From: Cryptomeria japonica
Lineage: Eukaryota; Streptophyta; Pinopsida; Cupressales; Cupressaceae
Assembly (NCBI RefSeq): GCF_030272615.1
Contig: NC_081413.1
Span: 551,951,136-552,015,135, forward strand
DNA: 64,000 bases
Direction: 5' to 3'
Shown piece after piece: positions 1 to 11,407 of this stretch. Positions within the stretch are counted from its first letter, which is position 1, and every line of letters begins with the position of its first letter. The position numbers and the translations under genes are program-made. A model generated the notes under the pieces. It made no database searches, was not told where the DNA came from, and worked only from the letters and a program-made list of their open reading frames with translations.

Positions 1-773
1 TTTTGTGGTGATGCCCTAGGTATATTATATGTCTTGTATAGTGAAAGTTGATGCTTTCATGTAGGGTTTCGATGAAAGAAAATTCCTACTGAGTGGATGA
101 AGGTTTGTAAATAATTTTCAGACATATTTTGACATGTTTGAGGTATTGGAAAAGTGGTTTGAGATCCGGAGATAAGAGTTCCAATAAACCTTCATTGTAA
201 GTAAGCTTAGAAGGCCTAAACTATGAGATTGGTCTGTGAGGTGAATTTGTGAGGGTACCCACTGATAAAAGTTATGGATTTTGTTTATTTTAACCCTTCC
301 TAGGTTATTGGGGTAAATAATTTTGTTTGGGGGAGTATTTAGAGGGTAGGTGCTTTGTAAAAGTGGCCTAATTGAGCCTAGTCACAAAACGAGACAGTCA
401 ATTATAGATCTACACTTTACAAAAGGGTATCCAAAAAGATTCTTACCTTGTTGATATTAGGTATGGGTCAAAAGTTATTAGTAGAATAGTAATTATGGAG
501 GGCTACTAGGAAAGTGCTATGGTTTTGAAGGACAAATCAAAGAACTAGGTCAAACGGTTCATGTCAGTGGTTGAGGGGTGTTGTCATGATGCCAAAACCC
601 TTTTTAGCAAAATTTTGAGTCATCATTAAAGTTTGGGCCATTTTTTTTCAAGGTGTGAAGGGATGGTGAGTAGGCAAGGTGAGTTGGGAGAAAGATCTCC
701 CTTTGGAACCTCATGAGCACTTTTAGGGAATTGTTTTGAGTTGTTTCTAACATCCTTGAGCCCTCTGCATAAA
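1..773 (+). repeat. Probable LTR portion of a decayed Ty3/gypsy element
   Basis: No reading frame is visible here. The segment ends just before a sequence resembling a tRNA-Met primer-binding site, and gypsy protease code follows about 150 bases later. That order suggests the end of a 5' LTR plus leader. The left end lies outside the window, so neither LTR length nor target duplication can be judged. Calling it an LTR is inference from position only. Confidence 0.35.
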
Positions 774-775
774 AT

Positions 776-787
776 TGGTATCAGATC
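776..787 (+). other. Primer-binding-site-like sequence (tRNA-Met type)
   Basis: TGGTATCAGATC differs by one base from the TGGTATCAGAGC found just after the copia LTR at 2226. In LTR elements this pairs with the 3' end of initiator tRNA-Met to prime minus-strand DNA synthesis. It fits the start of the internal region of the decayed gypsy element, but it could be chance similarity. Confidence 0.45.
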
Positions 788-930
788 TTAGGGAGGAGAT
801 ATCTTGGAGGAGATAGATTGAAGTTTTCATAGAAGAAGGTTGGAAGTTGAAGGACAATATGACAAAAGAGAAGGAGATGCTGCAAAGGTAGGCAATTTTC
901 AGAAATCGATGCAAGTGTAATGACAAGATA

Positions 931-1118
931 TGTAATGTAATGGTAGAGTTTGGTAGTTTAGATAATATGGTATCACAAGAGATGGTTGAAAATTTGGATT
1001 TGGAAAGGTTACCTCATGAGAATCCTTATTATATTTCTTGGTTGAATGGTGAACATTCTCTTTTGGTTAAGGAGCAAGCTTTTGTTGAGTTTCATATTAG
1101 TGGCTATAGAGTTAGGCT
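931..1118 (+). pseudogene. Ty3/gypsy retropepsin-like protease, left fragment
   Basis: The frame encodes a gypsy-type aspartic protease segment with SLDNMVSQEMVE and LPHENPYYISWLNGEH. The usual catalytic triplet region (V-D-S-G) reads VEFG, so the catalytic aspartate is lost. The segment is cut at 1118 by Copia-1, and the same frame resumes at 7890. No gag capsid or zinc knuckle lies between the PBS-like site (776) and this domain, so the gag region was deleted beforehand. Family assignment is by recognisable motifs; the loss of catalysis is directly visible. Confidence 0.7.
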
Positions 1119-2223
1119 TGCTGGTATTATGGATGTGTTGCATTAGTTTTGTCATTGATGTCAACACTTATCCTTTTGGAGATCTTTGGTTATGTTGAAC
1201 CAACACATTATGTTCACCGGCAAGTTTAGTGACTTATGCACAATCATTGGTATATTGTTCACCGGCAGGTTATATTATTCACCGACACTGAGGATGACTT
1301 GTTATCATCTGGAGATCACTTGCTTATGTCAAAGATATGATTTGGATACTTAGTTTTGGTATTTTGGTTATTGGTCTAATCGGGTTGATATATTTGCTGT
1401 TACCAACAAATTGGTCTAGGTTATGGACTGATATGCATTATCTATTCCAGATCAGCACGACACGTTATGGAGATGATTTATTGATTGGATATTGTTGTAA
1501 ATGTATTTAGCCGACATGATGCATCACATCTTGACCTATTTGTAATTGATTTAATTGTCACATTCTTAGTGAGCCGACCTACACATTTGGTCTTAGGTTT
1601 TGGTATATATGTAAGATCTCAATTAATGAGATAGATGTAGTAGCACATGAGAGAATGCAACAATACATGGTATATGGTATTATAACATGGTATGTGTGAA
1701 TATTGAAGATCATATGAGTAGACCATAGAGAAGGTTCAAGGAAGGTTTGAAAGTGATTATCAAAGCTTAACCAATACTGAATCTAGCATTGGAGATACTA
1801 ATTTGAGCAATGCATTATCATTGGATTTAACCATCCAATTGTAGTCAGTGTGACTCCTATTTTGTGATTGAGCAGTGAACTCTAGGCAGTTGGCCTTTCT
1901 ACATGTGTAGACCCCATTTGTATACACATACTATCTGTAGTAATATCATTTGATTGTGGGTAAGGTTTTCCAATGCTGTTTTTCCCCTTATAGTGTTTCC
2001 ACGTACAAATCTATGTGTTATGTGTTGTGGATGTTGTTTCTCTTTCTATTTCATGCATTAAGTTTCACCGATATTGATATTAACTATTAATTTGTTAACC
2101 AACATTAAGTTTGGTTTATGAGTATAATGTATCAAGTTTGATTAAGTTATATTTGGGTTGAAATTCATAGTCAAGTGATTCACCCCCCCCCCCCCCCTCT
2201 CAGTTTCCTCCCGGGTCCTAACA
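1119..2223 (+). repeat. Copia-1 5' LTR
   Basis: A 1,105-bp LTR with TG...CA ends. A TATATA stretch near 1604 is a plausible promoter core. A 16-17-base C run near 2184 lies just before the end. Compared with the 3' LTR it differs by scattered substitutions and small indels, so the insertion is not recent. Confidence 0.93.
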
Positions 2224-2225
2224 AT

Positions 2226-2237
2226 TGGTATCAGAGC
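2226..2237 (+). other. Copia-1 primer-binding site
   Basis: TGGTATCAGAGC lies two bases after the 5' LTR and is the complement of the 3' end of initiator tRNA-Met, the standard primer for plant copia elements. Confidence 0.9.
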
Positions 2238-2280
2238 CTAGTCCTCTTTTTGCAGAAGTCTAATAGCTTGAGGAGATTCT

Positions 2281-3369
2281 ATGGCAACAAACTTTTTCAG
2301 GAAGGACAGTCTGAAACTTGATGGAACTAACTATGGTATATGGAAGATCAGAATGGAGACTCATCTAAATTACATTGGAAGAGACATATGGTATATTACA
2401 AATATTTTCTATGTTGGTCCTACACCAAATCAACCTAATTCACCAACATTGGGTAAAGATCAAGATAATGATTGCAAAGAAAGAGAAGCACTTTTGAGTG
2501 CCTTGTTAGATCAACAAATTATGAGATTATCATATCGATCTACTGCTAAAGATATTTGGGATAAATTAGAGACATTTAATGAAGGAGATACCACTGTCAA
2601 AATTGTAAAATTGGAATGCTTCCGAGTCAGGCATGAAAATCTGAAAATGGAAGAAGATGAAATAATTTTTGTTTTTACGGAAAGGATTAATACAATTATT
2701 TTGGGAATACAATGTTGTGGAGGATCCTTAAGTGAAGATGAAATTGTTTCTAAAATTTTAAGAGCTTTTCCACCGGCATACAAAATGAAAGTAACTACTA
2801 TTAATGAGTTGAGAACAATGCCTAATACATCAGTATCTAGAGATACCTTGGTTGGAAAACTTTCAACATTTGAGCTTGAGAGATTTGGTCCTATTGTTAC
2901 AATTAAGATAGAGTTAACCTTCAAAGCATCGTCATCTGGAGCATCATCATCATCATCTGACAAATCTGATTGGAAAACACTTTATGCAAGAGAACTTGAA
3001 GATATCAGAAGGGAAAATGAAGAACTGGAAGAACTTGAAGCACTATTTGCAAGGAAAATGCCTAAAGGTCCTATTGGAAGTAAGTACAAAGGTAAAGCAC
3101 CATTTAAATGTTTTAACTGCATTAAAGTTGGTCATATGGCATCTAGATGTCCTGATAGACATGCAAGATTGAGAGACGAAGCTAAAAGAACATATAAGTC
3201 TAACCCTGAATGTCAGAGATATAAATTTAAGAAGAATAGAGACAAATCATGTTACTATGCTGATGAAGGAGTTACTGATGATTCTGATAAGGAACCGACA
3301 TACAATGGATGGGATTTTGTTGCAATAAAAGAAGATCAATCGACACCTAATGTTCCACCGGTAGAGTAG
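2281..3369 (+). CDS. gag: Copia-1 gag polyprotein (UBN2-type)
   Basis: An intact 362-residue frame starting 43 bases after the PBS. The N-terminal part (residues 1-200) shows the copia gag pattern: LDGTNYGIWKIRMETHL near the start and LSEDEIVSKILRAFPPAY near residue 160. A CCHC zinc knuckle (CFNCIKVGHMASRC, about residues 279-292) should bind the element RNA. The product would form virus-like particles in the cytoplasm. Frames downstream are broken, so only gag could still be made whole. The ATG was chosen as the first in a frame that matches the family from its first residues. Confidence 0.85.
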   Translation: MATNFFRKDSLKLDGTNYGIWKIRMETHLNYIGRDIWYITNIFYVGPTPNQPNSPTLGKDQDNDCKEREALLSALLDQQIMRLSYRSTAKDIWDKLETFNEGDTTVKIVKLECFRVRHENLKMEEDEIIFVFTERINTIILGIQCCGGSLSEDEIVSKILRAFPPAYKMKVTTINELRTMPNTSVSRDTLVGKLSTFELERFGPIVTIKIELTFKASSSGASSSSSDKSDWKTLYARELEDIRRENEELEELEALFARKMPKGPIGSKYKGKAPFKCFNCIKVGHMASRCPDRHARLRDEAKRTYKSNPECQRYKFKKNRDKSCYYADEGVTDDSDKEPTYNGWDFVAIKEDQSTPNVPPVE

Positions 3370-4635
3370 GCCCTGACAGCTAAAATTGAAGAAAATGATG
3401 AATGGATTATAGATTTCAGATGTTCACATCACATGACTGGTGATAAAAGTAAACTCTTATCTTTTTAGGAATACAATGGAGGTCTAGTAAGATTTGGCGA
3501 TGATAAATCTTGTTTGATCAAAGGAAAAGGCACTATATCTTTTGATGGTAAGCACAATACTGACAACATTTATTATGTTGAGGGTTTGAAGCATAATCTT
3601 TTGAGTGTTGGTCAATTAGTTGAAAAAGGATTTCAGTTACAATTCAAGAATGGTAAATGCAAAATCATGAATAGAACTAGTTTGGAGATTGCAACTGGTA
3701 ATCAAACTAGAGGTAATATCTTTCATTTGAATAACAGTGAAAAGACATGCTTAATTGCACATATTGATGAAAGTTGGTTATGGCATAAGAGACTTTGTCA
3801 TGTGAATTTTGATTGCATTGTAAAGATCAGTTCATCTAAGACAGTAAGGGATTTACCTAAGATTGTGAAACCTCATAATCCGGTATTTAAGGATTGTCAA
3901 ATGGGAAAGCAAGTTAGAACAACTTTTAAGAGTATTTATGAAAAATTCAATAATGTTATTGATTTAATTCATACTGACTTGTGTGGTCTGGTAAGAACAA
4001 GAAGTCTATAGGGAGATAGATACTTTATGCTAATTATTGATGATTATTCTAGAATGTGTTGGGTTACTTTTCTCAGGGAGAAATTAGAAGCTTTTGGGAA
4101 ATTAAAACTATTCAAGGCAATGGTAGAGAATGAAACCGGTAAGAAAATCAAATGTTTGAGATCAGATCAAGGAGTCGAATTTACACCTAAGGAGTTTAAT
4201 ACATTCTATGAAGTGAATGGAATCAAAAGACAACTATAAGCACCTCAGACACCTCAGCAGAATGGAATTGTGGAAAGGAAGAATATAACTATTCTGGATG
4301 CAGCTAGAAGCATGATATTGGAAGCAAATCTACCTCATGTGTACTAGAGAGAAGCAGTGAATACAACGGTTTACACTTTCAATGGAGTTCACATCAAAGG
4401 TGAAACCAGTAAGACCCCTTATGAACTATGGTTTTGTAATACTCCCACTCTTAAATATTTCAAAATATTTGGAAGCAAATGTTATATTAGGAGAGATGAG
4501 TATGTTGGTAAATTTGATCCTAGATGTGATGAAGGAATATTTCTTGGTTATTCATCTAAGAGCAAGGCATATAGATGTTTTAATAAAAGATTGCAGAAAA
4601 TCATTGAGAGTGCTAATGTGAAGATAGATGAATAA
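3370..4635 (+). pseudogene. Copia-1 protease and integrase, broken
   Basis: The protease segment follows the gag stop: WIIDFRCSHHMTGD occupies the position where active copia proteases have D-S-G, so the active site is lost. A stop near 3466 follows. From 3514 the protease C-terminus (NLLSVGQL) leads into the integrase with zinc-binding histidines and cysteines (WHKRLCH, FKDCQMGK). The catalytic core residues are still visible: the D of HTDLCG, the D of RSDQG and the E of NGIVERKN. Stops at about 4009 and 4237 and an internal TAG near 4345 break the frame. Confidence 0.85.
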
Positions 4636-4722
4636 TTTAGAGGAAATTCAAGATCAATAGATTCTAAACTGACAGTTGAGATGATCATAAATGAACCAAT
4701 ATAGAGTGCATTAGTACAAAAT

Positions 4723-6440
4723 GTGGATCCAGTCACACTGGCATCATCAGATAATTCCATAGTGACTGAAGAACAACAACAAGTGAACACACCCAGGTAT
4801 GTAAGACTGAATCACTCTGAAAGTCAGATAATTGTGAATAAGTATCAAGGTGTAATGACAAGAAGAAGACTGGCAAATAAAGAAGTATGTTTAATTTCTC
4901 AAATTGAACTAGCATTTGTTATTGAAGCATGTGAAGATAAATTTTGGATTAAAGCTAGGGAAGATGAACTAGAACAAATTGAAAAGAACAATCATGGACA
5001 TTAGTTCCCCAGTCTAAAGACAAAAATGTAATTGTAACTAAATGGGTATTTAGAAATAAATTTAATGAAGATGGTAAGGTGATTAGGAACAAAGCAATAT
5101 TAGTGTGTAAAGGATATTCACAGAAAGAAGGAATTGATTATAATGAAACCTTTGCACCGGTAGCTAGAATTGAGGCACTCAGGTTATTTCTTGCATTTGC
5201 AGCACATAAGAGCTATAAAGTATATCAAATGGATGCAAAATATCCATTTCTGAATGGTGATCTTGAAGAGTAAGTTTACATTGAACAACCCAATGGATTT
5301 TTATTAACAAATAATGAAGATATGGTTTGCAAATTAAGGAAAGCTTTGTATGGATTGAAGCAAGCTCCTAGAGCTTGGTATGCTAGATTAGACAAATATC
5401 TTTTGAAGCTTGGTTACACTAAAGGTAATGCTGACAACAACTTATATTTCAAAGTGACTAATGATGGCATCTTGGTTATTGAAGTTTTTGTTGATGATAT
5501 CATTTTTGGAGGAGAAGATGGATTGTGTAAAGATTTTGCTAATAAGATGCAGGAAGAATTTGAAATGTCTATGATTGGGGAGATCAAATTCTTTTTAGGA
5601 TTGTAGAATTCATAGACTGATAAAGGTATATTCATATGTCAAACAAAGTACTTGAAGGAACTACTGAATAAATTTGGTATGGAAAACTCTAAACCGGTAA
5701 GTACTCCTATGACTACAATTGATAAATTGACATTGAAGGATGATTCAACTCCCATTAATCCGACAAGATACAAATATATGATTGGAGGTTTACTTTATTT
5801 GACACAAATAAGACCTGATATAATGATTGTAGTATGTATTGTTTCAAGATTCCATAGTAATCCTAAAGAAAATCATGAATCAGCAGTGAAAATGATTTTT
5901 TCGATATCTACAAGGCACAACAAATCTTGGTTTATGGTATCCTAAAGATGAAATTTTTTATTTATGTGCATACACTGATGCGAATTGGGTAGGAGATGTA
6001 GATGACAGAAAGAGCACCACTAGCGGAGCAATCTTTCTTGGTACCAGATTGATTTCATGGTTGAGCAAGAAACAGAGTTGTACATCATTATCAACAACAG
6101 AATCAGAATATGTTGCAACAACAACTAATTGTACTCAAGTATTATGGATTAAGCAAATGTTGAAGGACAAAGGTAAAATGCAAAGAACCTATAATCATTT
6201 ATTGTGATAATTGAGCAACAATTGATATATCAAAGAATCCAGTATTTCACTCTAAGACTAAACATGTTTCTATCAAATATAATTTTCTGAAAGAGAATGT
6301 TGAAGCAAAAGAAGTAACATTAGTTTATGTGAATACAAAAGAGCAGATTGCAGATATCTTTATTAAGCCTTTACCTAAGGAAACTTTTGAATATCTTAGA
6401 GAGCATCTTGGGGCAATACCTTCACCAATAGAGACTTAGA
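4723..6440 (+). pseudogene. Copia-1 reverse transcriptase and RNase H, broken
   Basis: Fragments carry copia RT landmarks: [13 protein letters not shown] (about 5145), [12 protein letters not shown] (about 5224), LYGLKQAPRAWY (about 5350) and the catalytic FVDDIIFGG (about 5488). RNase H follows with YTDANWVGDVDDRKSTTSG (about 5968) and STTESEYVA (about 6093). A stop at 5271, one at 5604 and further stops and frame changes after 5945 show loss of function. The C-terminal IADIFIKPLPKETFEYL (near 6350) ends the polyprotein. Confidence 0.85.
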
Positions 6441-6816
6441 CAGTTGAAGATTGACATCAAACCGATATAAATTAACAAAGAAACCTTTTTTTGGCTTTGA
6501 TGGAGGAGAGCTACTTCTCAGGGGGAGTAGTTGGTTATAACAATTGGTTATTGTAATTGGTTATATGAGTTGGTTGTATGTTCTAGTAATTGTACTACTT
6601 TGGCATTTGATGTGAAAGGGGGAGAGATGTCTATGGAAAAAAATTGTATTTAGGAAACATTATCCTAGGGGGAGAGATTATTCATTGGGGGAGAGATATA
6701 TACTCTCTACATTTTGGTTTTGATTTCTGGTATTGATCTATTGTAGAGATTGTTAGTTTTTGGCATTCTTTTTTTGGCACTTAGATGTTTTTCCATCTTG
6801 TGTTGCCATCAATGCC

Positions 6817-6828
6817 AAAGGGGGAAAT
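6817..6828 (+). other. Copia-1 polypurine tract
   Basis: AAAGGGGGAAAT directly abuts the 3' LTR. Such tracts prime plus-strand DNA synthesis. Confidence 0.85.
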
Positions 6829-7889
6829 TGTTGGTATTATGGATGTGTTGCATTAGTTTTATCATTGATGTAAACACTTATCCTTCTAGAGATCTTTGGT
6901 TATGTTGAACCGACACATTATGTTCACTAGCAAGTTCAGTGACTTATGCATAGTCACCAGTATATTGTTCACTGACATTGAGGATGACTTGTTATCATCT
7001 GGAGATCACTTGGTTATGTCGAAGACATGGTTTGAATACTTGATTTTGGTATTTTGGTTATTTGTCTAATCGGTTTGACATATTTGTTGTTACTGACAAA
7101 TTGGTCTAGGTTATGGACCGGTATGCATTATCTATTCCAGATCAGCACGACATGTTATGGAGATGATTTATTGATTGGATATTGTTGTAAATGTATTGAG
7201 ACGACATGATGCATCACATCTTGACTTATTTGTAATTGATTTAATTGTAATATTCTTAGTGAGATGACCTACACATTTGGTCTTAGGTTTTGGTATATAT
7301 GTAAGATCTCAATTGATGAGATAGATGTAGTAGAAGAGGAGAGAATGTAACCGTACATGATATATGGTATTATAACATGGTATGTACGAATATTGAAGAT
7401 CATATGAGCAGACCATAGAGAAGGTTCAAGGAAGGTTTGAAGGTGATTATCAGAGCTAAACTGGTACTGAATCCAACATTGGAGATGCTACATTGAACAA
7501 TACATTATCATTGGATTTAACCATCCAATTGTAGTCAGTGTGACTCATATTTTGTGATTGAGCAGTGAGCTCTAGGCGGCTAGCCTTTCTGCATGTGCAG
7601 ACCCTATTTGTATACACATACTGTTTGCAGTAGTATCATCTGATTGTGGGTAATGTTTCCCACTGTGGTTTTTCCCCTTATAGGATTTCTACGTACAAAT
7701 CTTTGTGTTATGTGTTGTGGATGTTGTTTCTCTTTCTGGTTCATGCATTAAATTTCATCGGTATTGATTAACTATTAATTTGTTAACCGGTATAATGTAT
7801 CAAGTTTGATTAAGTTATATTTGGGTTGAAATTCATAGTCAACTGATTCACCCTGCCCCCCCCTCTTAGTTGCCTCCTGGGTCCTAACA
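6829..7889 (+). repeat. Copia-1 3' LTR
   Basis: A 1,061-bp copy of the 5' LTR starting TGTTGGTATTATGG and ending CCTAACA, followed by the target duplication AGGCT. It lacks a short segment that the 5' copy has near its end and has a much shorter C run. Confidence 0.93.
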
Positions 7890-8069
7890 AGGCTTCTATG
7901 TGATGTAGTACCTATGAGTGCAGGTCATTTTTTGTTAGGGATACCATGGCAATATGAGAGGCATCCCCTCCATGATGGAAGACAAAATACATATCAGATT
8001 GAGAAGGATGGGATTTCTTTTACATTGACTTCTGATGCTTTACAAAAAGGATTAGAAAATCTGGTTTGA
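7890..8069 (+). pseudogene. Ty3/gypsy protease, right fragment after the Copia-1 insertion
   Basis: The reading frame interrupted at 1118 resumes here once the duplicated AGGCT is counted once. It encodes VVPMSAGHFLLGIPWQYE, the conserved C-terminal flap and end of gypsy proteases, then the linker before RT. A stop falls at 8067-8069. A frame-shifted short stretch (8069-8130) may continue the linker. The RT domain is absent because another LTR begins at 8107. Confidence 0.75.
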
Positions 8070-8106
8070 TGGCAACACACATAAGAACACAAGAAGCAAA
8101 AGTTAG

Positions 8107-9862
8107 TGTTAGAAACCAAGGATTATTCTAAACAGACATATCAAGAGAGATATTAAGCATGAAATAAAAAGAATACAAACATAAAATAAATAAACTATGC
8201 TCCTCCAAATGCTAACCAAGATACTCATAGTTTCTCCTCCCTTGTTCATCTCCTCTCCAAGTTCCACATGAGTGTAGCTCTCAGCTTTTAGCACTAGCAA
8301 TGGATGCCTATATGGAGATTCAAGATGGTTGAATATGATAAACAAATTCTATGCAAGTGTAGATAGTGATGCTATGAAAAAGCTCCATGCTAATACCAGT
8401 ATAACAACAAAACTCTAAGACTTCCTTCTTTGCTTGAGGTGAAGGGTTCTATTTATAGAAGAAATGGGGAAATGACAGGTTAAGATTGAGAAATCTTAAC
8501 AAGGGTTAGGATTGAAAGATATTCAATCCATGTGAGACTTTCAACCCAATCCCATGTTGACAAGTGTCACCATGAGGAGGCTTGAGAGGAGAGATAAGGA
8601 GCATTAAATTCTTGAGGGGACATGATGGTTACCCTAGGGGGTTGGGTTAGGGTTAGGTTAATGGATATTCCTTTTATCCAAGGGATAAATGAATGTGCAA
8701 GGGTTAAATGGCTACCTTAGTCAAAGAAATAAATGCTTTGAAGAGACCCATGAGTCAAAAGGATGGTTAAGTTAGAGGAAAGTCTCTAACCAAAGGTAAA
8801 AGGTGAGTTAAGCATAAATGGTTATGTAAGAGCCTTTAATGGTTTGGAAGACTTTAGAGGTTAACCATTTGAAGACATAAAACCTTTAATGGTTTGGAAG
8901 ACTTTAGAGGTTAACCATTTGAAGACATAAAACCTTTAATGGTTATTGAAGACTTTGGAGGTTTTTGAGAAGTGACTTCTTTTTATTTAGGAATGTGACA
9001 ATGATTAGGATATGATTAGGCTAATTAGAAGGAGTTAGAAGAATCTAGAAGGGATTTAGGCATGGAAGTGGATTTTGTAGAAGAATGCAAGTGGGAGGAA
9101 TTTTGGGATTTTCAATTAAAATAAAATCATTTATTTCAATTAAATGATGTAATTTGCATTTGGATAGATATTTAAATAAATATTAATTTATTTAAATGTG
9201 AATGTGAATTTTGGATTTTATTTAAATAAATCTTAATTTATTTATATGAGAAAAAGGAAGATAAAACATTAAATGCTTGAGGGAAACCATTAAAGGCTTA
9301 GAGGGAAACCATTAAAGGCTTAAGAAGACTCTAGAAAGAAGTCATTAAGTTTGAAGACTTTAAGGAAAATCATTAAATGCTTAAGAAGACTCTAGAAGGA
9401 AGCCATTGAGTTTGAAGACTTTAAGAGAAACCATTAAAGGCTTAAGAAGACTCTAGAAGGAAGCCATTAAGTTTGAAGACTTTAAGGGAAGCCATTAAAG
9501 GTTTGAAGTGGGTGAGGATAATTAAGATTGTTATTTAAAATAGTTGTGCAACTTGCATTTGTAGGAAAAATGTTAATTTATTTAAATGTGAGAGATGAGA
9601 TTTTGGGGGATTCAAATAAATATAAATATTAATTTATTTAAATGCGAGAGAAGATTTAATTAAACAAATATGATTTATTTATTTAATTAATGGTCTAAAT
9701 TTGGTTAAGTGAATTAAATCAAATAAATTGAATAATTTATTTAATTAATAGAAGAAGAGGGTTAAGATGAATTAATTAAATATTAATTATTAATTGATGG
9801 TTAAATAATCAAATAAATACTAAATATTCATTTAATTAAGTGGACAGATTTATGTGACTACA
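8107..9862 (-). repeat. Minus-strand gypsy LTR, family A
   Basis: On the minus strand this begins TGTAGTCACATAAATC and ends GGTTTCTAACA. A TATA-like TATAAATAG lies near 8448-8457 (minus strand). The first ~1 kb is very AT-rich with repeated blocks (for example two near-identical ~60-base blocks around 8835-8940 and four ~55-base blocks at 9280-9500). Its start and middle match the solo LTR at 54,986 (plus strand), but the R-U5 parts differ, so the two are subfamilies. A purine tract lies just outside at 9863, which makes this the 3' LTR of a minus-strand element. Confidence 0.7.
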
Positions 9863-9882
9863 TTTGCCCCTCTTTGAGACTG
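9863..9882 (-). other. Polypurine tract of the minus-strand family A gypsy element
   Basis: On the minus strand CTCAAAGAGGGGCAAA abuts the LTR start TGTAG. This sets the LTR orientation and shows that the internal region lies at higher coordinates. Confidence 0.6.
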
Positions 9883-10700
9883 TGCGGTTTTATCGCGTCG
9901 TTTCAAAGAAAGAAAAATAGGTTTGAAGAAATATGCCCCATAAATGTTAATTTAGTGGGTGGTATGTCCCCTCGAGAGATGGGCCAATTTTTTTTGAAAA
10001 ATCGAGCGATCTCTCAAAAAAGAATGAGAAGTGGAGGGGAGGTAGAATAGAAGAAATTAACAATAACGGTGAAAGAATGGAAGAAAAGAGAGTGAATATA
10101 GAGAAACGGCAAGCCAGTGAGTATCTGCAGGTTATGCAGGAGATACGGTGCAAATGTGGTGTTGTGCTTTTGATTGAGGCTATATAATTGATCAAAATGG
10201 TTGGACAATCTGGTGCAATTGTTTAAATTGCCCCAGTCGAGTCAAAGCGTGATAGTTGATGTCATTTATTCGCTTGGATAGGATAAAGTCTGAGTAAGTG
10301 AATCAAAGTGACCTGTTGAGACTTAGACAATTGATGTAATTGCCCGATGAAGTCAAGGTATATGACGCAAAATACTCCTTGAGACTTAGACAATTGATGT
10401 AATTGTCCATTGGATTGTGTTTGATTGGTTGATCAATTGGTAGTGTTTACGTTGTAGGTTGGTTGTGGTGAATCATAGCAACCCCGTTGAGACTAGGTCA
10501 TTATGAGAAATGCTTGTTGTAGTCTAGGTGTGCCATGATTGATTACCTGTTGAGACCCGAAGATACTTGATCAGAGTATCTGTTGATAGTCTAGGTGTGC
10601 GTGAGTCGATTTACCTGTGTGGTTAGAGTAACTTGCTTGATTGGGTTGATGGGAAATGATGTAGGGTATGCAATGTTGATTATCGAGATGGGGAGGGTGA
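9883..10700 (-). repeat. 3' untranslated tail of the family A element with short repeats
   Basis: No credible reading frame is present. Similar blocks built on GAGACTTAGACAATTGATG occur at 10,317 and 10,380 (about 63 bases apart), with more degenerate relatives near 10,490 and 10,550. This fits a noncoding tail upstream of the polypurine tract. No RT or integrase of this element is found, so it is truncated near 10,700-11,050. Confidence 0.45.
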
Positions 10701-11407
10701 GGGGGGTTCAATGTTAGATAGAAGAAATGGAGGACCTATGACTCATTCCTATGGAAGAAGAGGAAAATAGAGTATTCATTGTCATTACTATGTATGCATG
10801 ATATGCATCTATTATGAATGTATGGATGGATGGAATGCAAAGGAATGCAATATATACAAATGAGATGGAATGACGATCCATAGTGCTTTTATTTTTCATC
10901 ATTGAGCATGGTAGTATCAATCTTGAACGAGGCAGTAGGAACCATGTTTGGAACATTGTACCTATAAGCAAGTAATATAGATAAAGAATATGGACTATCC
11001 ATAATGGTTCATGCTCATATGGTGGAGGTATACTAAAAGCAAATAAAAAAAAAAAAAAAAAATAATGAAGCCAAATGTCCCTTTTCTTAATAATCAATGG
11101 CTGCTTATTTTAAGTTCCTCCTCTTTTTACAGCCTATTTTCAAAAGATTTGAAGTTTTCCTTTACTTTCACTAAGAATAAAATAGGCTTAGTCACATCTT
11201 ATGATATTAAGAAACCTTTTTTCAGAATTGCATGTATACTTTCATTGCAGTTTATAAATCCTAGATTTGAAACCCCTAACCAAAACTTCAGAATAAATTG
11301 ACCCTTTCTAGTCCATATGCACAAGGAGAACTGATGACCAGATTATTTCATACTTGACCAGGATTTAGTTTTACAATATACATAAGGAGAACTAAATCCT
11401 GCATAAG
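10701..11407. other. Non-coding stretch before the NLR gene
   Basis: Holds short ATGGATGGATGG-type simple repeats near 10,820 and a run of about 19 A near 11,043. A small inverted repeat sits immediately upstream of the ATG at 11,408: AGGATTTAGTTT (11,360-11,371) against GAACTAAATCCT (11,389-11,400). Short frames here resemble no known protein. It probably includes the promoter of the downstream gene. Confidence 0.4.

Larger units (their letters stand above)
1119..7889 (+). mobile_element. Full-length Ty1/copia LTR retrotransposon (Copia-1)
   Basis: A 6.8-kb element bounded by two similar LTRs that begin TG(C/T)TGGTATTATGG and end CCTAACA. It is flanked by the perfect 5-bp duplication AGGCT (1114-1118 and 7890-7894). 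The internal order is PBS, gag, protease, integrase, RT, RNase H and polypurine tract, which is the copia order. Several in-frame stops (after 3369, 4008, 4236 and 5603, and within RNase H) and an altered protease active site make it non-autonomous. It sits inside a gypsy protease gene and is therefore younger than that element. Confidence 0.95.

Noticed and set aside
2226-2237. tRNA-Met-like sequence as a tRNA gene
   Set aside because: Only the 3'-end complement is present, directly after an LTR; it is a primer-binding site. The same holds for 50,935 and 54,017.
9280-9500. Regular ~55-base repeats that could suggest a CRISPR array
   Set aside because: The repeats are contiguous, degenerate and AT-rich without unique spacers, inside a plant LTR.
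10714-11097. A 127-residue minus-strand frame
   Set aside because: Low-complexity Phe/Ile-rich translation of simple repeats and an A run; no resemblance to a protein family.
11065-11301. A 78-residue frame upstream of the NLR gene
   Set aside because: No family resemblance, no conserved start context, and it lies in the probable promoter region.
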